Assembly: GCA_964017195.1 (NCBI GenBank)
Contig: OZ024898.1
Coordinates: 7,257,294 to 7,321,293, forward strand
Length of the DNA stretch: 64,000 bases
Origin: Siderastrea radians
Taxonomy: Eukaryota > Cnidaria > Anthozoa > Scleractinia > Rhizangiidae
Direction: 5' to 3'
Shown here: piece after piece, positions 44,234 through 55,683 of the stretch
How the letters are laid out: every line of letters starts with the position of its first letter
How positions within the stretch are numbered: position 1 is the first letter of the stretch
The notes under the pieces: model-generated
What the model was told of the DNA's origin: nothing
Database searches by the model: none
What the model saw: the letters and a program-made list of their open reading frames with translations, nothing else
Made by a program: the position numbers and the translations under genes

Positions 44234-45244
44234 ATGTAAGAAAATGTTCTTAGTTTTGAGTTAACCAGTTAGAATTTTGAACCACTAATACATAATTCAT
44301 GACATACACTAGCTGTAGCCCCCTATAAACATATATCAACCCTGGGAGCTAAAAGCCTTATGCTAGTTTTAGTTTTGCTCATTATAGTGCCAAAATTATG
44401 CAACTCAGATGTGTAAGACTTTCATACAAAGCCCAAACAAGCATAAGTCTGAATTTTCAGCCTGATTTACAAGTCTTTTACAAAACTGATTTCAAGTCTT
44501 AATTTTTTTACACGTACATATATGTACCCTCATGCAGTTGTTTACAGTGGGTCATAATTCTCACTCAGGCAAGCTCAGTTGTTGCATGATTTGTGTGAGC
44601 TTTGATGAGTGTGAGTAAATACAGGGAAGAAATCGAGAGGAATTTAATTATATAGTAAAGGACTCGGAAAATTAAGATGGATTGAGGAAAAGATTAATGA
44701 GCTTTATTAAATTAGCCAAATCAGGAATTAGGTCTACACAAAATAATTGAAGGCTAAATTTTGGCAAAGAATATCGTAATTAACTTTTTCTAAAATCTTT
44801 CATGTAATTAAATTTGCCCATTTGCACACACACAAAAAACTTTTTTCGTCAAAATTTTCATTGCCTAGTTTACTTTTTGTTAAAACTTTTAAAGATGTTT
44901 CACAGCTGGGTACCCAAAACTCAGTGGGCAAGAAATTGTCCTTATATAATTAAGTTAGTGACTTTTTAACATCTTTAATGTAAATGTCGTGCTTTTAAAA
45001 CAGTTTAGTTTTATTTATTCAAGATGTCCTATTGCCCCCTCCCCTCCTCCCACCAAAAAATTATTTTTTATTGACTGTATTTTTTGGCTTGAATAGCCCA
45101 TTTTTGTGTGGAGCCTGCATTTTTGCATGGAGCCTTTCAATTTTTTCCAGTTTTTTATATTTACTGGTATCTAAATCTTTTGTTGGCAAAACACTTGGCC
45201 AATTAAAATATGAGAACATGGTTTGTTTTGATATTCTTTTGCAG
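44234..45244 (+). other. Upstream of the copy C Roc exon, nothing recognised
   Basis: AT-rich. The open frame entering the Roc exon from 45032 is intron by the acceptor at 45241-45244. No exon with a P-loop seen. Confidence 0.45.
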
Positions 45245-45899
45245 GTCACTGACGAGCCAAATGCTGGTGCTGCTTGTGAACAAACTTCAGCACAACCTGA
45301 GTTGATTATCGATTCCACCTCACTTCCAGATGAGGTCACAAACCATGCAAATCAGTGGATCAAGTATATCAAACGTAAGCATGTTAAAAGTGACATCAAC
45401 AAAGAAGATTCTATTGTCAGTCTGGATATATGGGATTTTGCTGGACAGCATCTGTACTATGCTTCCCATCCTGTATTTTTCTCCTCACAAGCAATCTATG
45501 TCCTGGTGTACAACCTCAGCAAGTCATTAAATGACACAGCTAAGCCCTGTGCCAGACAAGGAACTCGTAATGTTATCTTGGAAAACCTCAGTGGTGAAAC
45601 AAATGTTGAGAATTTGCTGTCATGGCTTTCTACAGTTCACGGTATGACCAAAATGAGAGGAGAAGCAGTTGATGGTGAACATGGAAAGCTGCCTTATCTG
45701 CAGCCCCCAGTACTCATTGTTGGTACCCATGCTGATAAACCGTTTGAAGACATCGCAACTATGGAATCAGAAATAAGGGGTAAAATTGCTGGTAAGGAGT
45801 ATGAAGGGCATGTGGTCATGCCTATCTTCAGCATTGATAACACTGCAGGGTCACTGCAACATAGCTGGATCAAGAAAGTCTTTTGGTGGACTCAGACAG
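45245..45899 (+). CDS. Copy C, Roc exon: Ras-of-complex GTPase domain, C-terminal two thirds
   Basis: 218 codons, phase 0 in after TTTTGCAG, phase 1 out (ACA G/GTGAGT). SIVSLDIWDFAGQHLYY is the G3 (DxxG) and switch II region typical of Roc; YVLVYNLSKSLN follows; VLIVGTHADKP is G4 (THAD in place of NKxD, usual in Roc); VVMPIFSIDN is the G5 area. Between them LENLSGETNVENLLSWLSTV is the Roc insert. The P-loop (G1) and switch I must be on an earlier exon, which I did not find. Its phase fits COR exon 1 at 55587. ROCO proteins act as GTP-dependent dimer switches in signalling and cell death pathways. Confidence 0.85.
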
Positions 45900-47586
45900 G
45901 TGAGTAAAATTTGCTTTGTTTTCCAACAAGCACCGAAAAGGAGTGCACTTTTGGATTGACATTTAAAGATATACTCTTAACTGGGGGTGGGGTGGGGAAG
46001 GGTGGCACTCATTCAAGTTTCTCACCGGGAAGCTCCACTCTGAGACTCAAACACTATGCTGTTGTATATACAAATTATGTACAAGGTTTTATGGAAAAGG
46101 TGCCCTTTTCAAGGGTTTATGCTTAAGAGCACGGCTTTGCAGGATTTCTGCATAAAATTTACATTTATGTTGGTGCATCAAATGGGGTGAACAAAATTGT
46201 GCCCAAGGATAAGTTTTGAGAACATCACTGATGATATAAGATTGATATGACTGCTACTCGTACTTGAAATTCATAGCCTGTTACTCTCTCAGTTGCCTTT
46301 CTTTTCTTTGTTTGCTTCAACCTGTGTTGGCATTCTGTACTTCCTGGAGCTGCTTCTGAGAGCCATTATTTTATGAGACAATTAACATCTGGGATTCTAC
46401 AGTTACACAAGTCCAGTCCTTCTCAGTCTCTCCTTTCTTTAAGGACCCCTTTCTTGAAACATAGGCCCACAATGCATCTCGAAAAGAAAGCAAGCGAGCC
46501 ATGCGTGACTGCAGCTTCAATAACATTCAAGCATCTGTAACAGCAAGTTGCAGTAAGAGTGTGTAACTGTAACTAACGCTTAAATTTGACCAACTGAAAA
46601 GGCGACCAATACCAGTGGAAAGGAGGTCAACTGAATTATTCACCCTCTCCTCACCAAACATAGCTCCACAGACTATGCCCGTGACCTCGTGCATTCTTCA
46701 CCCAAGATCTTTTTTTGCTGTCTTTTGGTCGGTCTTCCTCAAAACCCGGAACAAAAATTCTCAAAACAGACGCATTTCAAAAAATGGGCAACAAATTTCC
46801 CAATATAAAAGTAACCACATCTTCACGATTGATCAGTATGGGCACCGTAACAGCCCAAAAGAATTGAACTTTTCCCCATACCTGGGAACCATGCTTTGTG
46901 CACAGTTTCCTTTAATCATGTCAAGGGCTCCTTAAGGAGTGTATCTTTTGAAGTCAAAATTTCGCATAGAAATGCACATAGATTATTAAGTCAAAATTTC
47001 ACATAGAAGGCAAACTTCAATTTCCTTGATACTACACCACCTTTTCAACATATGATCAAAGTTTATTTTCTCGCTGGTTTCCTAGCAACAGCTGTCACCA
47101 TAGCAACGGTAAGGGACAACCCCTCATTTTAAATAATGTCGAATATCTCAAAAACTAGTCAAACACTTTATGACGAAACTTGAACTATTTGAACTACTCA
47201 ACCTACACAACTTGTATGCGAAATTAAGGAAAAATCTGTAAGAGTGTTTTCATGTTAATCATGGTTCATTTTTTACGGGCTGATTTTGGTCATTCCTGCA
47301 ATTTTCTCCAATATTTCGAGAAAGATAAAACTTAACACTTTCCCTTTTCAGTTGAAGGATCTTTTATGATATCAAAACATTCTTAATGTACATTGAGCTT
47401 CCTAGGTGGCTGCGATTTTAAGATATTTATATTTAAAAACTGCTAAAATGCAGCACAAATCAGCCAAAAAGTTCGTAATTTGCATAAATAGAAATATTTC
47501 TAAATTGCCTTTACAGATTTTTCTCTTAAATTGATTGCCGTTAGAGTAATAATTCTTTTTGATGTTCCAGTGAGTTTTAGGCTGAA
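45900..47586 (+). other. Copy C Roc-COR intron, part 1
   Basis: Begins GTGAGT. No exon recognised; short ORFs at 45911 and 46615 lack similarity. Ends at the hAT target site. Confidence 0.5.
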
Positions 47587-48920
47587 CATAGGCGTACGGG
47601 CCGGGGGGGCGGGGGGGGGGGGCTGCAGCCCCCCCAGTTGCAAAAATTTTCGGGCAAAATGCTTGTGATTCGGGCAAAAGCACTTGGGATAAAATATTTA
47701 TTGATTAAAATATTTATTTATCTACTTATTTTATACATTGATTAAAATATGTATCTATTTATTGAGTCTGGCTTCTACAACACGACCAAACGGTCCATCT
47801 TGAAACGTTTGAATGGCTTTGCTGCCGATTTGCCGATCGCTAGCAGCTTGGCATTTGCTCCAGTTCGCGCCAACATTCACGCCAATTCACATAAGGCGGG
47901 AGAACGCGTACGCTTTGTGAATCGCGTGCTGCTCACAGGTAGTTGAGTTTCGGTTGAGGCCTTCGTGGAGTCAAAGCAAACGTTGTTTAAGAAAAAAAAA
48001 AGTTCAAATTCAAGATCAAGAAAAGAGTTCAAGTTCAAGATCAAGTAGAAAGTGCCTTAAGGTCAAGCGGTCGACAAGACGAAAGGTAAATGATTGGTGA
48101 TTAAGTCAAGGCATTTTGTCGGCTTGTACTAACTACCAAAGCGTGGAGATAAAGATGTACAAAAATAGCTCTTCGGGTTTTTGCCCGAGTGTTTTTATTT
48201 TTTTCTTTGGTGTATAATCTTAATTAAACGGGTTTATCTTAAGCGTTAAACCTGGTCGAACTGTCCGTCATTGTCAAGCTAGGTGAAAAATTTTGGAAAA
48301 CTCTCCAAATTTGCGTGAATGGAGATTAAAAGCAACAACGTGAACGCGTTGCAAATTTGACAGTTGATTTTAGATTAGAAGAAACGCTTATTCCAATTTC
48401 ACCAAAACGGCATAAATTGGGTGTTTTTGTTCGATTTTGGTAGGGTGCACTTTAGCGTGTTAAAAGGCGAAATTACTTCTCATTCAGTGAAAGCTTATAT
48501 ATTTTTGGACCGCTGCATGAATGATCTATTATGTATAGCAAAATGTCGGCCACGTGTGCAAAAGCTGTGTTTTATCTTAGTTTTATCGTGTACAGTCCCG
48601 TGCGATTTGCATTAGAAATACATGAAAAATTTTTGGCAAAAAGAAATCCTTGAATCAAAACTTATAATCTTGAATTTTTAATAAACATTACTAATCAGTA
48701 CATATAAAAACATCACACTGCACTATGCTCCGCAACTTAGTTTTATTATGGAATGCGTTACGGTCTTTTTGTCACGCTTGAAATGGTAAGAACAGCATCC
48801 GATGCTTCAACTTCATAATTTAATGCGATTTATTCAGAAAGTAAATGGATACCTTAAAGTACTCTATTCAACGTCCCATTTTTAGACTGCAGATCGAGAG
48901 GTAGAGGTGAACCTTGAATT

Positions 48921-51900
48921 ATGACGGATCAAGAGCCTGATAGAGGAAAAAGAAAACGCCCTTATCGCCAGCGCGTTATTTGTGGTGTATGTAAGAAGGA
49001 ACTCGATTCCGATTATAAAGATAATCATGCCAAAACTGTGCACAATTAAAGGACAGAAAGTTGCTTTCACTATGGTACGTGAGCGTAATCAGAGTCAGCT
49101 TGCTTTTTTCACCAAGAGCTCCGCGGAGTCGCGGCCGTCACAGAAGCTCTTCAGATCAGACAACCAGACTGACGCACATGACCAAGATAACACTGGTTCC
49201 TGTTCCAATGTACAAACTGATGGCATTGAAAGAGTTGAAATCTCGCCTGTGTCGGTGGTTCTGGAACTGCAGGATGACCAAGATGAACACGTCCCTATTC
49301 AGGAAGCTACTGAAGAACCTCAACCATTCTCGCCTCAAACCGTGGAAGTAGCGATGGAGCCTGAAGTAGAGATGACTGTGCCGTTACAAAGAGATGATAA
49401 CGCAGTACGTGAATCAGGGCTGGCCACAAGTGAGGGGCCGCAGCAACCGACTCTCCGCGAATATAACCCGCAAAGATTTGGGAACGAAACATTCACCAGA
49501 GATTTCCAGCCAAAGTGGTTCAAACAATATCCTTGGTTAAATTACTCAGTAGATGGAAAGGTTGCAACTTGCTATGCGTGTTCCACGTTTTTAAAGGATA
49601 ATGCTTTCTCGTTTTCCAATTGGAAGAAACCTGAGCGCCTTACAAAACACCATCAAAGTGACGCGCACTCTCTGGCGATGACAAAGTGGTTGGAATACTG
49701 CCAGATGGAGAGGAAATCCTCTTCTATCATCAGCATCATTGATGATGGGCATCGTAAGTACGTCCAACGCAACCGCGAGTTTTTACGTGTGATCATCGAA
49801 AGTCTTTTTTACACTGGCCAACAAAACATCGCTCAAAGAGGTCACGAAGAGGACCGATCGAATCTCGGACAAAGATCAGATGTCAACAGGGGTAATTTTC
49901 TAGAGCTTTTGCACCTTCGGTGTAAAGACATTCCTTGGCTGGAACAGACATTGAACACTCAGTTACAAAACCATGCTCAGTGGACCTCGCCATCCATCCA
50001 GAATGAGCTGCTGGAAATTTTTGTTGACCTCATAATTGAACTTATCTGTAATGCATCAGTCAATTCCAGCTGCGCCCATCCCCCCCCCCGGGCAACTGCG
50101 GGGCATTTGCGTGCCTTGTCAGTCCCGGGGGTAGGGCATTAGAAAATTTGGCACGGCCCGGGGGTCGGGCATTTGCCAACCCCCGGGCTTTTGACACACA
50201 TGTGGTTTCCGACTCGAAATCCAAACATGGAGGTTTTTATCGCAAAGGACCAGCAGTTCGTCGCAGATTGGATTGTCTTCCAAGGACTGGGCAAACTTGT
50301 GGAGGTTTTCTCGATTTTATGCATTTCTTCATTGCTCATCAAGGCACAACTATCACTTAATATAGCGAGATCGATCGGGAACGATCAACGTGAATCGACG
50401 TACGCATTCTTCTTAAGGATTTAAATAAAATTTAGTCGCGATGATTCTTAAATTCTAAACATGTGTATAGGGATCATCGTTTTATACTTTCGCATATTAT
50501 TAAAATATTCACAACAGATGACGTTACAACAGACTTTTATAATGTCAAGATTTTTGTTTACTAGCGAACTGTTTAAAACAAAACATTAAAGTAACAATCA
50601 ACTATCATGTAGTATTGTTGTCTGTGAAGTATTAAAATATCATCACTTGACATTTACACTGTATACTAACTTTATTAACATCGGATAGTGCCGTTACAAA
50701 CAATAGAAAACGGAGAGGTAGTCCTACAGAAATGAAAAATCACACATAAAAATGCTGAAAGTGGTATTATTGTGCAATGAATGAAAACTGCTGCAGTGTT
50801 GATTGGGGACGTACGATCCCGGGGCGGGGCATTTGCCCTCTTCCTTCGTCCACACGGCGGGGCATTTGGCAGCTAAAGTGTCCCCACCCCCCGGGAATTT
50901 GCCATCCGAGAGAAAAAAATGCTAATGCCCGGGGGTTAGCCCGGGGGGGGCATGGGCGCAGCTGGAATTGACTGATGCATAAGGATGTAAGAGATAGCGG
51001 CTGGTATGGGATCATAATTGATGAAACGTCCAATTTAAGCCGAGCCGAGCAAGTGTCCTTTTGTCTCAGCTACATAGCGAATGGCAGTAAGAAAGAAGCA
51101 TTTGTTGGATTTCATGCGACGAAAACAACAGACGGTGAAACTCTTTACCAACTAGTCAAAGAAGTTATCAACAAGCTGCAGTTAGAGCTCCAGAATATCG
51201 TGGGTGAGTGCTTTGACGGCGCAAGTAACATGAGTGGTGTAAATAAGGGACTCAGTGCGCGAATGAAAGAATGCTCTCCCCTCGCGATTTATGTGCACTG
51301 CTATGGCCACTTGTTAAATTTGGCACTGCAAGACACCATGACAACAGTGGAACCATTGCGAAATACTCTGGGCACAATTCAGAGCCTGACTGTGTACAAT
51401 TTTCTAGAGGCTAGTCCAAAGCGACACGCTTTGTTTGGAGACATTGAGACTGAAGAAGGTAGTCTGCTTAAGACCTTGAAGTCTCAAAGTGTAACAAGAT
51501 GGGCATGTCGGTGGGAAACGGTGAAAGCCGTCGACCAGCAGCTCGAGCGAATAGTGAAGGCAAGGACAAGGACACTAAAACATACTCGGAAAGTCGCTCG
51601 CTTCTGCATGGAATCTGTGATTTCCAGTTTGTCCTCGGTCTGCGTGTTTTGAAGATTATTTTATCTAATACAAGCAGCCTGAGTGCTTACCTTCAGGGAA
51701 AAACTATGGATGTTATCACGGCGAGGCGGAATGCCAATTTGACTTTGGCGACTCTACGAAGCTGCCGAAATGAGGAGAGTTTCACCTCAGAGTGGAAACT
51801 GTGTGAATGCATCAGTATTAAGATGAAATCGTGGATTTCTGACTCGGAGTTTTCATTCCGCGATGCTCGTGTGCCGCGACGACAACCCTCAACTCGCTTA

Positions 51901-52512
51901 CAAGCTTTAGTCGGGGAAACCGTGCAAAACATCAATGCAGCGCTTCCGCCATCAAAACCAGAGGACTACCATCGTGTGAACACCTTTTACACCTCTCTGG
52001 ATGAGGTACTGGCAGAAATTGAAACTCGATTCAGTGGCAATGATCAAGATGTTCTTTGTGCGTTAGGTGACATCACCATAAGTGATTCGCCCACCAGTGC
52101 TAGCTTCGACCAGGTTGCCAGGTACTATAACCTCGACAGGGACCTACTCCAGGCAGACCAACGCCTTTTCTGTCAGTTTAAGGCAGCACACGTGGGGAAA
52201 TCGATAAAAACACCTGCAGAAGTCATCGAAGTGTTGAACGCAAACAGCCTGTATGAAATGACCCCAGAATTTTCAAAGGTCGCGTCCATTCTGGCCGTCA
52301 TCCCCGCAACGTCCTGCTCAGCGGAGCGCTCATTCAGCGGACTCCGACGCTTGAAGACCTACCTTCGGAGCACGATGGGTCAAAATAGGCTGAACAGCCT
52401 CGCTATCGTGTGCATTGAGCGCTCTTATGGGAACAAAGTTATTGTTAACAGTATGGACAAGATTATTAACACTTTCGGACAGCGCCACGGAAGGAAAAGC
52501 TTTTTCTTTTAA
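48921..52512 (+). pseudogene. hAT transposase (zinc finger + DUF4371 type), interrupted
   Basis: ATG at 48921 opens a 43-codon finger region (ICGVCKKELDSDYKDNHAKT, Cx2C...H) to TAA at 49050; the frame then shifts. 49050-50056 continues KGQKVAFTMVRERNQSQ and a TTF-type finger (PWLNYSVDGKVATCYACSTF ... HHQSDAH). After the nested element, DSGWYGIIIDETSNLS begins the RNase-H-like core, with GECFDGASNMSG and YVHCYGHLLNLAL. A further frame change near 51590 leads to the C-terminal hAT dimerisation block (SCSAERSFSGLRRLK) ending at 52512. Frame breaks near 49050 and 51590, plus the insertion, make it inactive. Confidence 0.88.
50057..50974. mobile_element. 918-bp element nested in the transposase
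   Basis: Inverted ends CAGTCAATTCCAGCTGCGCC at left and its inverse at right, each followed inward by a C/G run. ATGCAT flanks both sides (50051-50056 and 50975-50980). Subterminal GGGGCATTTGCC-like motifs recur in both ends. The middle is AT-rich, and a short stretch (about 50195-50345) is open in several frames with no recognised product. Confidence 0.8.
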
Positions 52513-53063
52513 TAACTTTTTAATTTTAACAAGATTGATCGCATGAGTAGACTTGTCAATAGAGTTCATAGAGTATGCGAGGTTTGAAAACAACTGTTTT
52601 TGGAGTTATAACAGTTTCAGTAGACGTGACAATTGTGAACGTTTTTGTTTTTCTTGCAATTTAAGTTCGTTTATATCCAAATTTCAACGCTTACACATTC
52701 GGGCATTGTGTAATTTTTTCGGGCAAGAAGATCACCGCCCCCCCAAGTCCGAATGTGCCCGTACGCCTATGAGGCTGAATAAACATTTCTGGTATTAGAT
52801 AAGAAGGCTGAATCTCGGTCAAGTTTCAGTCGTTATTAACTTTCAACGAGCAACAGTTCCATTTTTTTTCCTGGTCTATTTCACGGTTATTCACGTGCAA
52901 TCAATATTTATACACGCTGCGCTTAATGTGTCCTCTAGTGCGCTTATAATTCCTTCTCATAATCTACTGTATGCTCTATCGTACAGATTACAAGGAAGCG
53001 CATTATAGGCATTTACCAGTCGTTTTGACCCACTCCACTCTCGACAAATGTTTTTACTTGGTT

Positions 53064-53600
53064 CAACGTGCTAACTGGCGTAACGAAAATTGTGACAGTA
53101 TTTTGCCCTTTGCGTTACCGAATGACGTTATGTTTAAAATCTGATGACTCAGCTCATCTGTCTTATCGCTTTGAATATTTAATTTTGTTGAATTAAAATA
53201 AAAAATTAAATGTTGATATACATTTGTCCACAACTGAACATGCTTTTACCAAGAGTTGTGAGCAATGTATTTATACTGTTGTGAATAGGGCACTATAAAA
53301 ACATGATTATCGATAAAGACAAACATCGTCAGAATCTCAACGTGCTAACCGGCGTGAGGAAAATTCTGACAGTATTTTGTCTTTTGCGTTACCGAATGAC
53401 GTAATGTTTAAAATCGGATGACTCAGCTCATCTGTCTCATCACTAATTGAATATTTTGTTGAATTAAAATTAAAATTTAAAGATAAATTTTGTCCACAAC
53501 TGAACAAGCCGTTATCAAGAGTTGTAAGCGAAGCATTTATATACTGTTGTGAATATGGCACTATACAAACATGATTATCGATCTGGAGAAATTAGTAAAA
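53064..53600. repeat. Tandem duplication, period about 274 bp, two units
   Basis: CAACGTGCTAAC(T/C)GGCGT starts each unit (53064 and 53338); TTTGCGTTACCGAATGACGT and GGCACTATA.AAACATGATT recur at the same spacing. About 12% divergence. No coding frame. Confidence 0.8.
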
Positions 53601-55143
53601 AGCGAAGTCGTCGCTTTATCTCAAACACATTAAAGCATGTCTTATGACGTAATCGTTAAATCTGATTTCCTCTTCCGCAGTCAGCAAGTCAGTGTCTCGA
53701 ACTCTAAAATCGAACAAATCGGTTCAAAATCAAAAGTAAAGCAGAAAAATTAAAAAGACTAACTGGTATATTGTTCTGTGCCGCTAATAGTATACTATCC
53801 AAGAAGATCCAGCCTCGTGTCGTAATTCATTTCCCACCTGCCAATTATAACCTTTCTTAACGTTGGCAGCCAGACATTTTCAAGTAATAAACATAACCAC
53901 AACAACATACACCAGAATTTTCCTTTCATAACCTTTACTGAGAATGATTCTATCCTTACGATGTCTCAGCAACACTTTGGTCCCACCAGCATCAACAGCT
54001 AGTGCCACTGGACTTCACCTCCTGTTATTATCAGTCCTCCTTGCTTTCTATCACTAGTATTGCACAGATATTTCAGTCTGGTCAAAACCAACACTGCTCG
54101 GTGGAAGTGCCTTCTATACCTATGATACTTTTTGTGTGGACCCTTATCCTATCATGCGTGCATGTGTGTACTAATCGATGGGCTTAACTGCAGAATACGT
54201 TATCCCATCCCGTGGGCCATAGCGAAATACACACCTTGTGAGCCTTACACGACGTATTTTGACCGACCAAACCAGTCGACGCTCTTGACACGACTGCTCT
54301 AACTCGACTTCGTCGGTTAAAAAGGGCCCCCAAAATTACAAAAGAGTTCCCACTGGGCCCAGCCCTCATTGGCCAATTTCTAGAATAAACCCTGCTTTTC
54401 GTATACTACAACAAGAACTACTCCCCTTTCCTGTGCCTCAAAGTGAAGCTAAGAGATTTCAGATTATCCTATCTGCAATTACTAACCCATCTGTGATAAC
54501 TCAAATTTTATTGGAGGCTTTCAGTCTTGAAGGCTTCAGAATAGAATTTCTGCCAACATTTTCCAACCCTTTTTTGAGTTTAATACTCAGGGGCAGTTGA
54601 TCAGCTTTGCAGTGTTATTTGCATTAGTGATGCTTTTCAAAAAATACTTTAAGACTTATTTTCCCCCACCCTTTAATTTATGGCATACTGTACGCATTAC
54701 ATAGGAAAGGCCCCCATTTCAGGAGGAGCCTCCGGATCCCTATACCCTATACATGACCAACTACACTGCACAGGAATTACTCATTGCACTCCCCCCCCCC
54801 CCCCATCCCTCATCCTGGTGGGCCACTAATTTGTTTTCCGTCATATCAAAAGACACTGAATGAGTGATAATTTTTATTAAGATGAAATTAGCCAGTAGAG
54901 GTTTGTGTCATGGCAATAGTAATTATACAAGCATTGGTTTTCCTGTCCCTGGTAAAACTTATTCATTCATTTATTTTACTGTAAGTGAGTTCTCTTAACA
55001 ACACACACAAATGGACAGTTGGTGCTGGTCTGGATGGTATCACTCATACGTGCACAGACTTGTGACTGTATACTAATACGATATTTACATATTAATTATC
55101 TATCAGGTTGTGTCCACTTAACAAGACAAAAAATTACTATTAA

Positions 55144-55301
55144 CAAGGCTGTGCTTTAAGAAGAATCACAGGGTGCCCAAAGGCCCCCAACCATGAATTC
55201 TGGGGTGCCCAACCCTTAAGCATTATGCAAAAAAATGAGATTTTTTAGTCGCCCAAAGACAAAAGCCTGAGGCCCCCAGGCGTTGCTAGAGCACAGCCCT
55301 G
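55144..55301. mobile_element. 158-bp MITE with CA(A/G)GGCTGTGCT ends
   Basis: CAAGGCTGTGCT at left and AGAGCACAGCCCTG at right. The counterpart at about 41340 in C' is uninterrupted. hAT-like terminal CA...TG; the 8-bp duplication is imperfect. Confidence 0.65.
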
Positions 55302-55586
55302 ATTAATTACAAGCTCTCAAAAAATGGCCGCCACTTTTCAGTGCATACATTTTGACAGCTGTTAAAAACCATTTATTAGTCTGATCTTAAAAACATTTCT
55401 GATAATAAGCCAGAGAAAATAAGTTGCTGTACAGGTGCTCAATTTCTTCCCTTTAAGCAGTCTTGCATCCTCATTTGTTGTCCTTTTGTTTTCAGTTTAT
55501 TTCCTATATCTGCAAAAAGACTAATACAAAGAAATTTAAATAGATTCTGAATTAACCTATTAGTTTATTCCTGTTTATTTTTGAAG

Positions 55587-55683
55587 AGAAAAAGGGAAAC
55601 AGCGATAACATTCAAGTGCTAAGAAATAAAATCATGGAAGTTTTGAAAGAGCAGCCATACATGGGGCAGAAAATACCTGTGAG
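55587..55683 (+). CDS. Copy C, COR exon 1
   Basis: 97 bases, phase 1 in, phase 2 out. Reads KKGNSDNIQVLRNKIMEVLK then EQPYMGQKIPV; the last codon is completed by G of the next exon (Arg), giving PVRWLNFEK as in other COR domains. This is the Roc-COR connector helix. Acceptor TTTTTGAAG and donor GAG/GTAAAT are shared with C'. Confidence 0.75.

Larger units (their letters stand above)
47587..52771 (+). mobile_element. hAT-superfamily DNA transposon, 5.2 kb, with 8-bp target duplication
   Basis: 15-bp perfect terminal inverted repeats CATAGGCGTACGGGC (47587-47601 and inverted 52757-52771), flanked by the 8-bp duplication AGGCTGAA (47579-47586 and 52772-52779). It carries a broken transposase (48921-52512) and a nested element (50057-50974). 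TIR and TSD are still perfect, so insertion is relatively recent. Confidence 0.92.
52780..55586 (+). other. Copy C Roc-COR intron, part 2
   Basis: Contains the tandem duplication (53064-53600), a C run (about 54789-54806) and the element at 55144-55301. From about 55060 it aligns with 41260 onward. No exon recognised before 55587. Confidence 0.5.

Noticed and set aside
45180..45200. P-loop-like VGKT in the frame entering the Roc exon
   Set aside because: The first Gly of GxxxxGK[S/T] is missing and the stretch lies upstream of the TTTTGCAG acceptor, so it is probably intron read-through.
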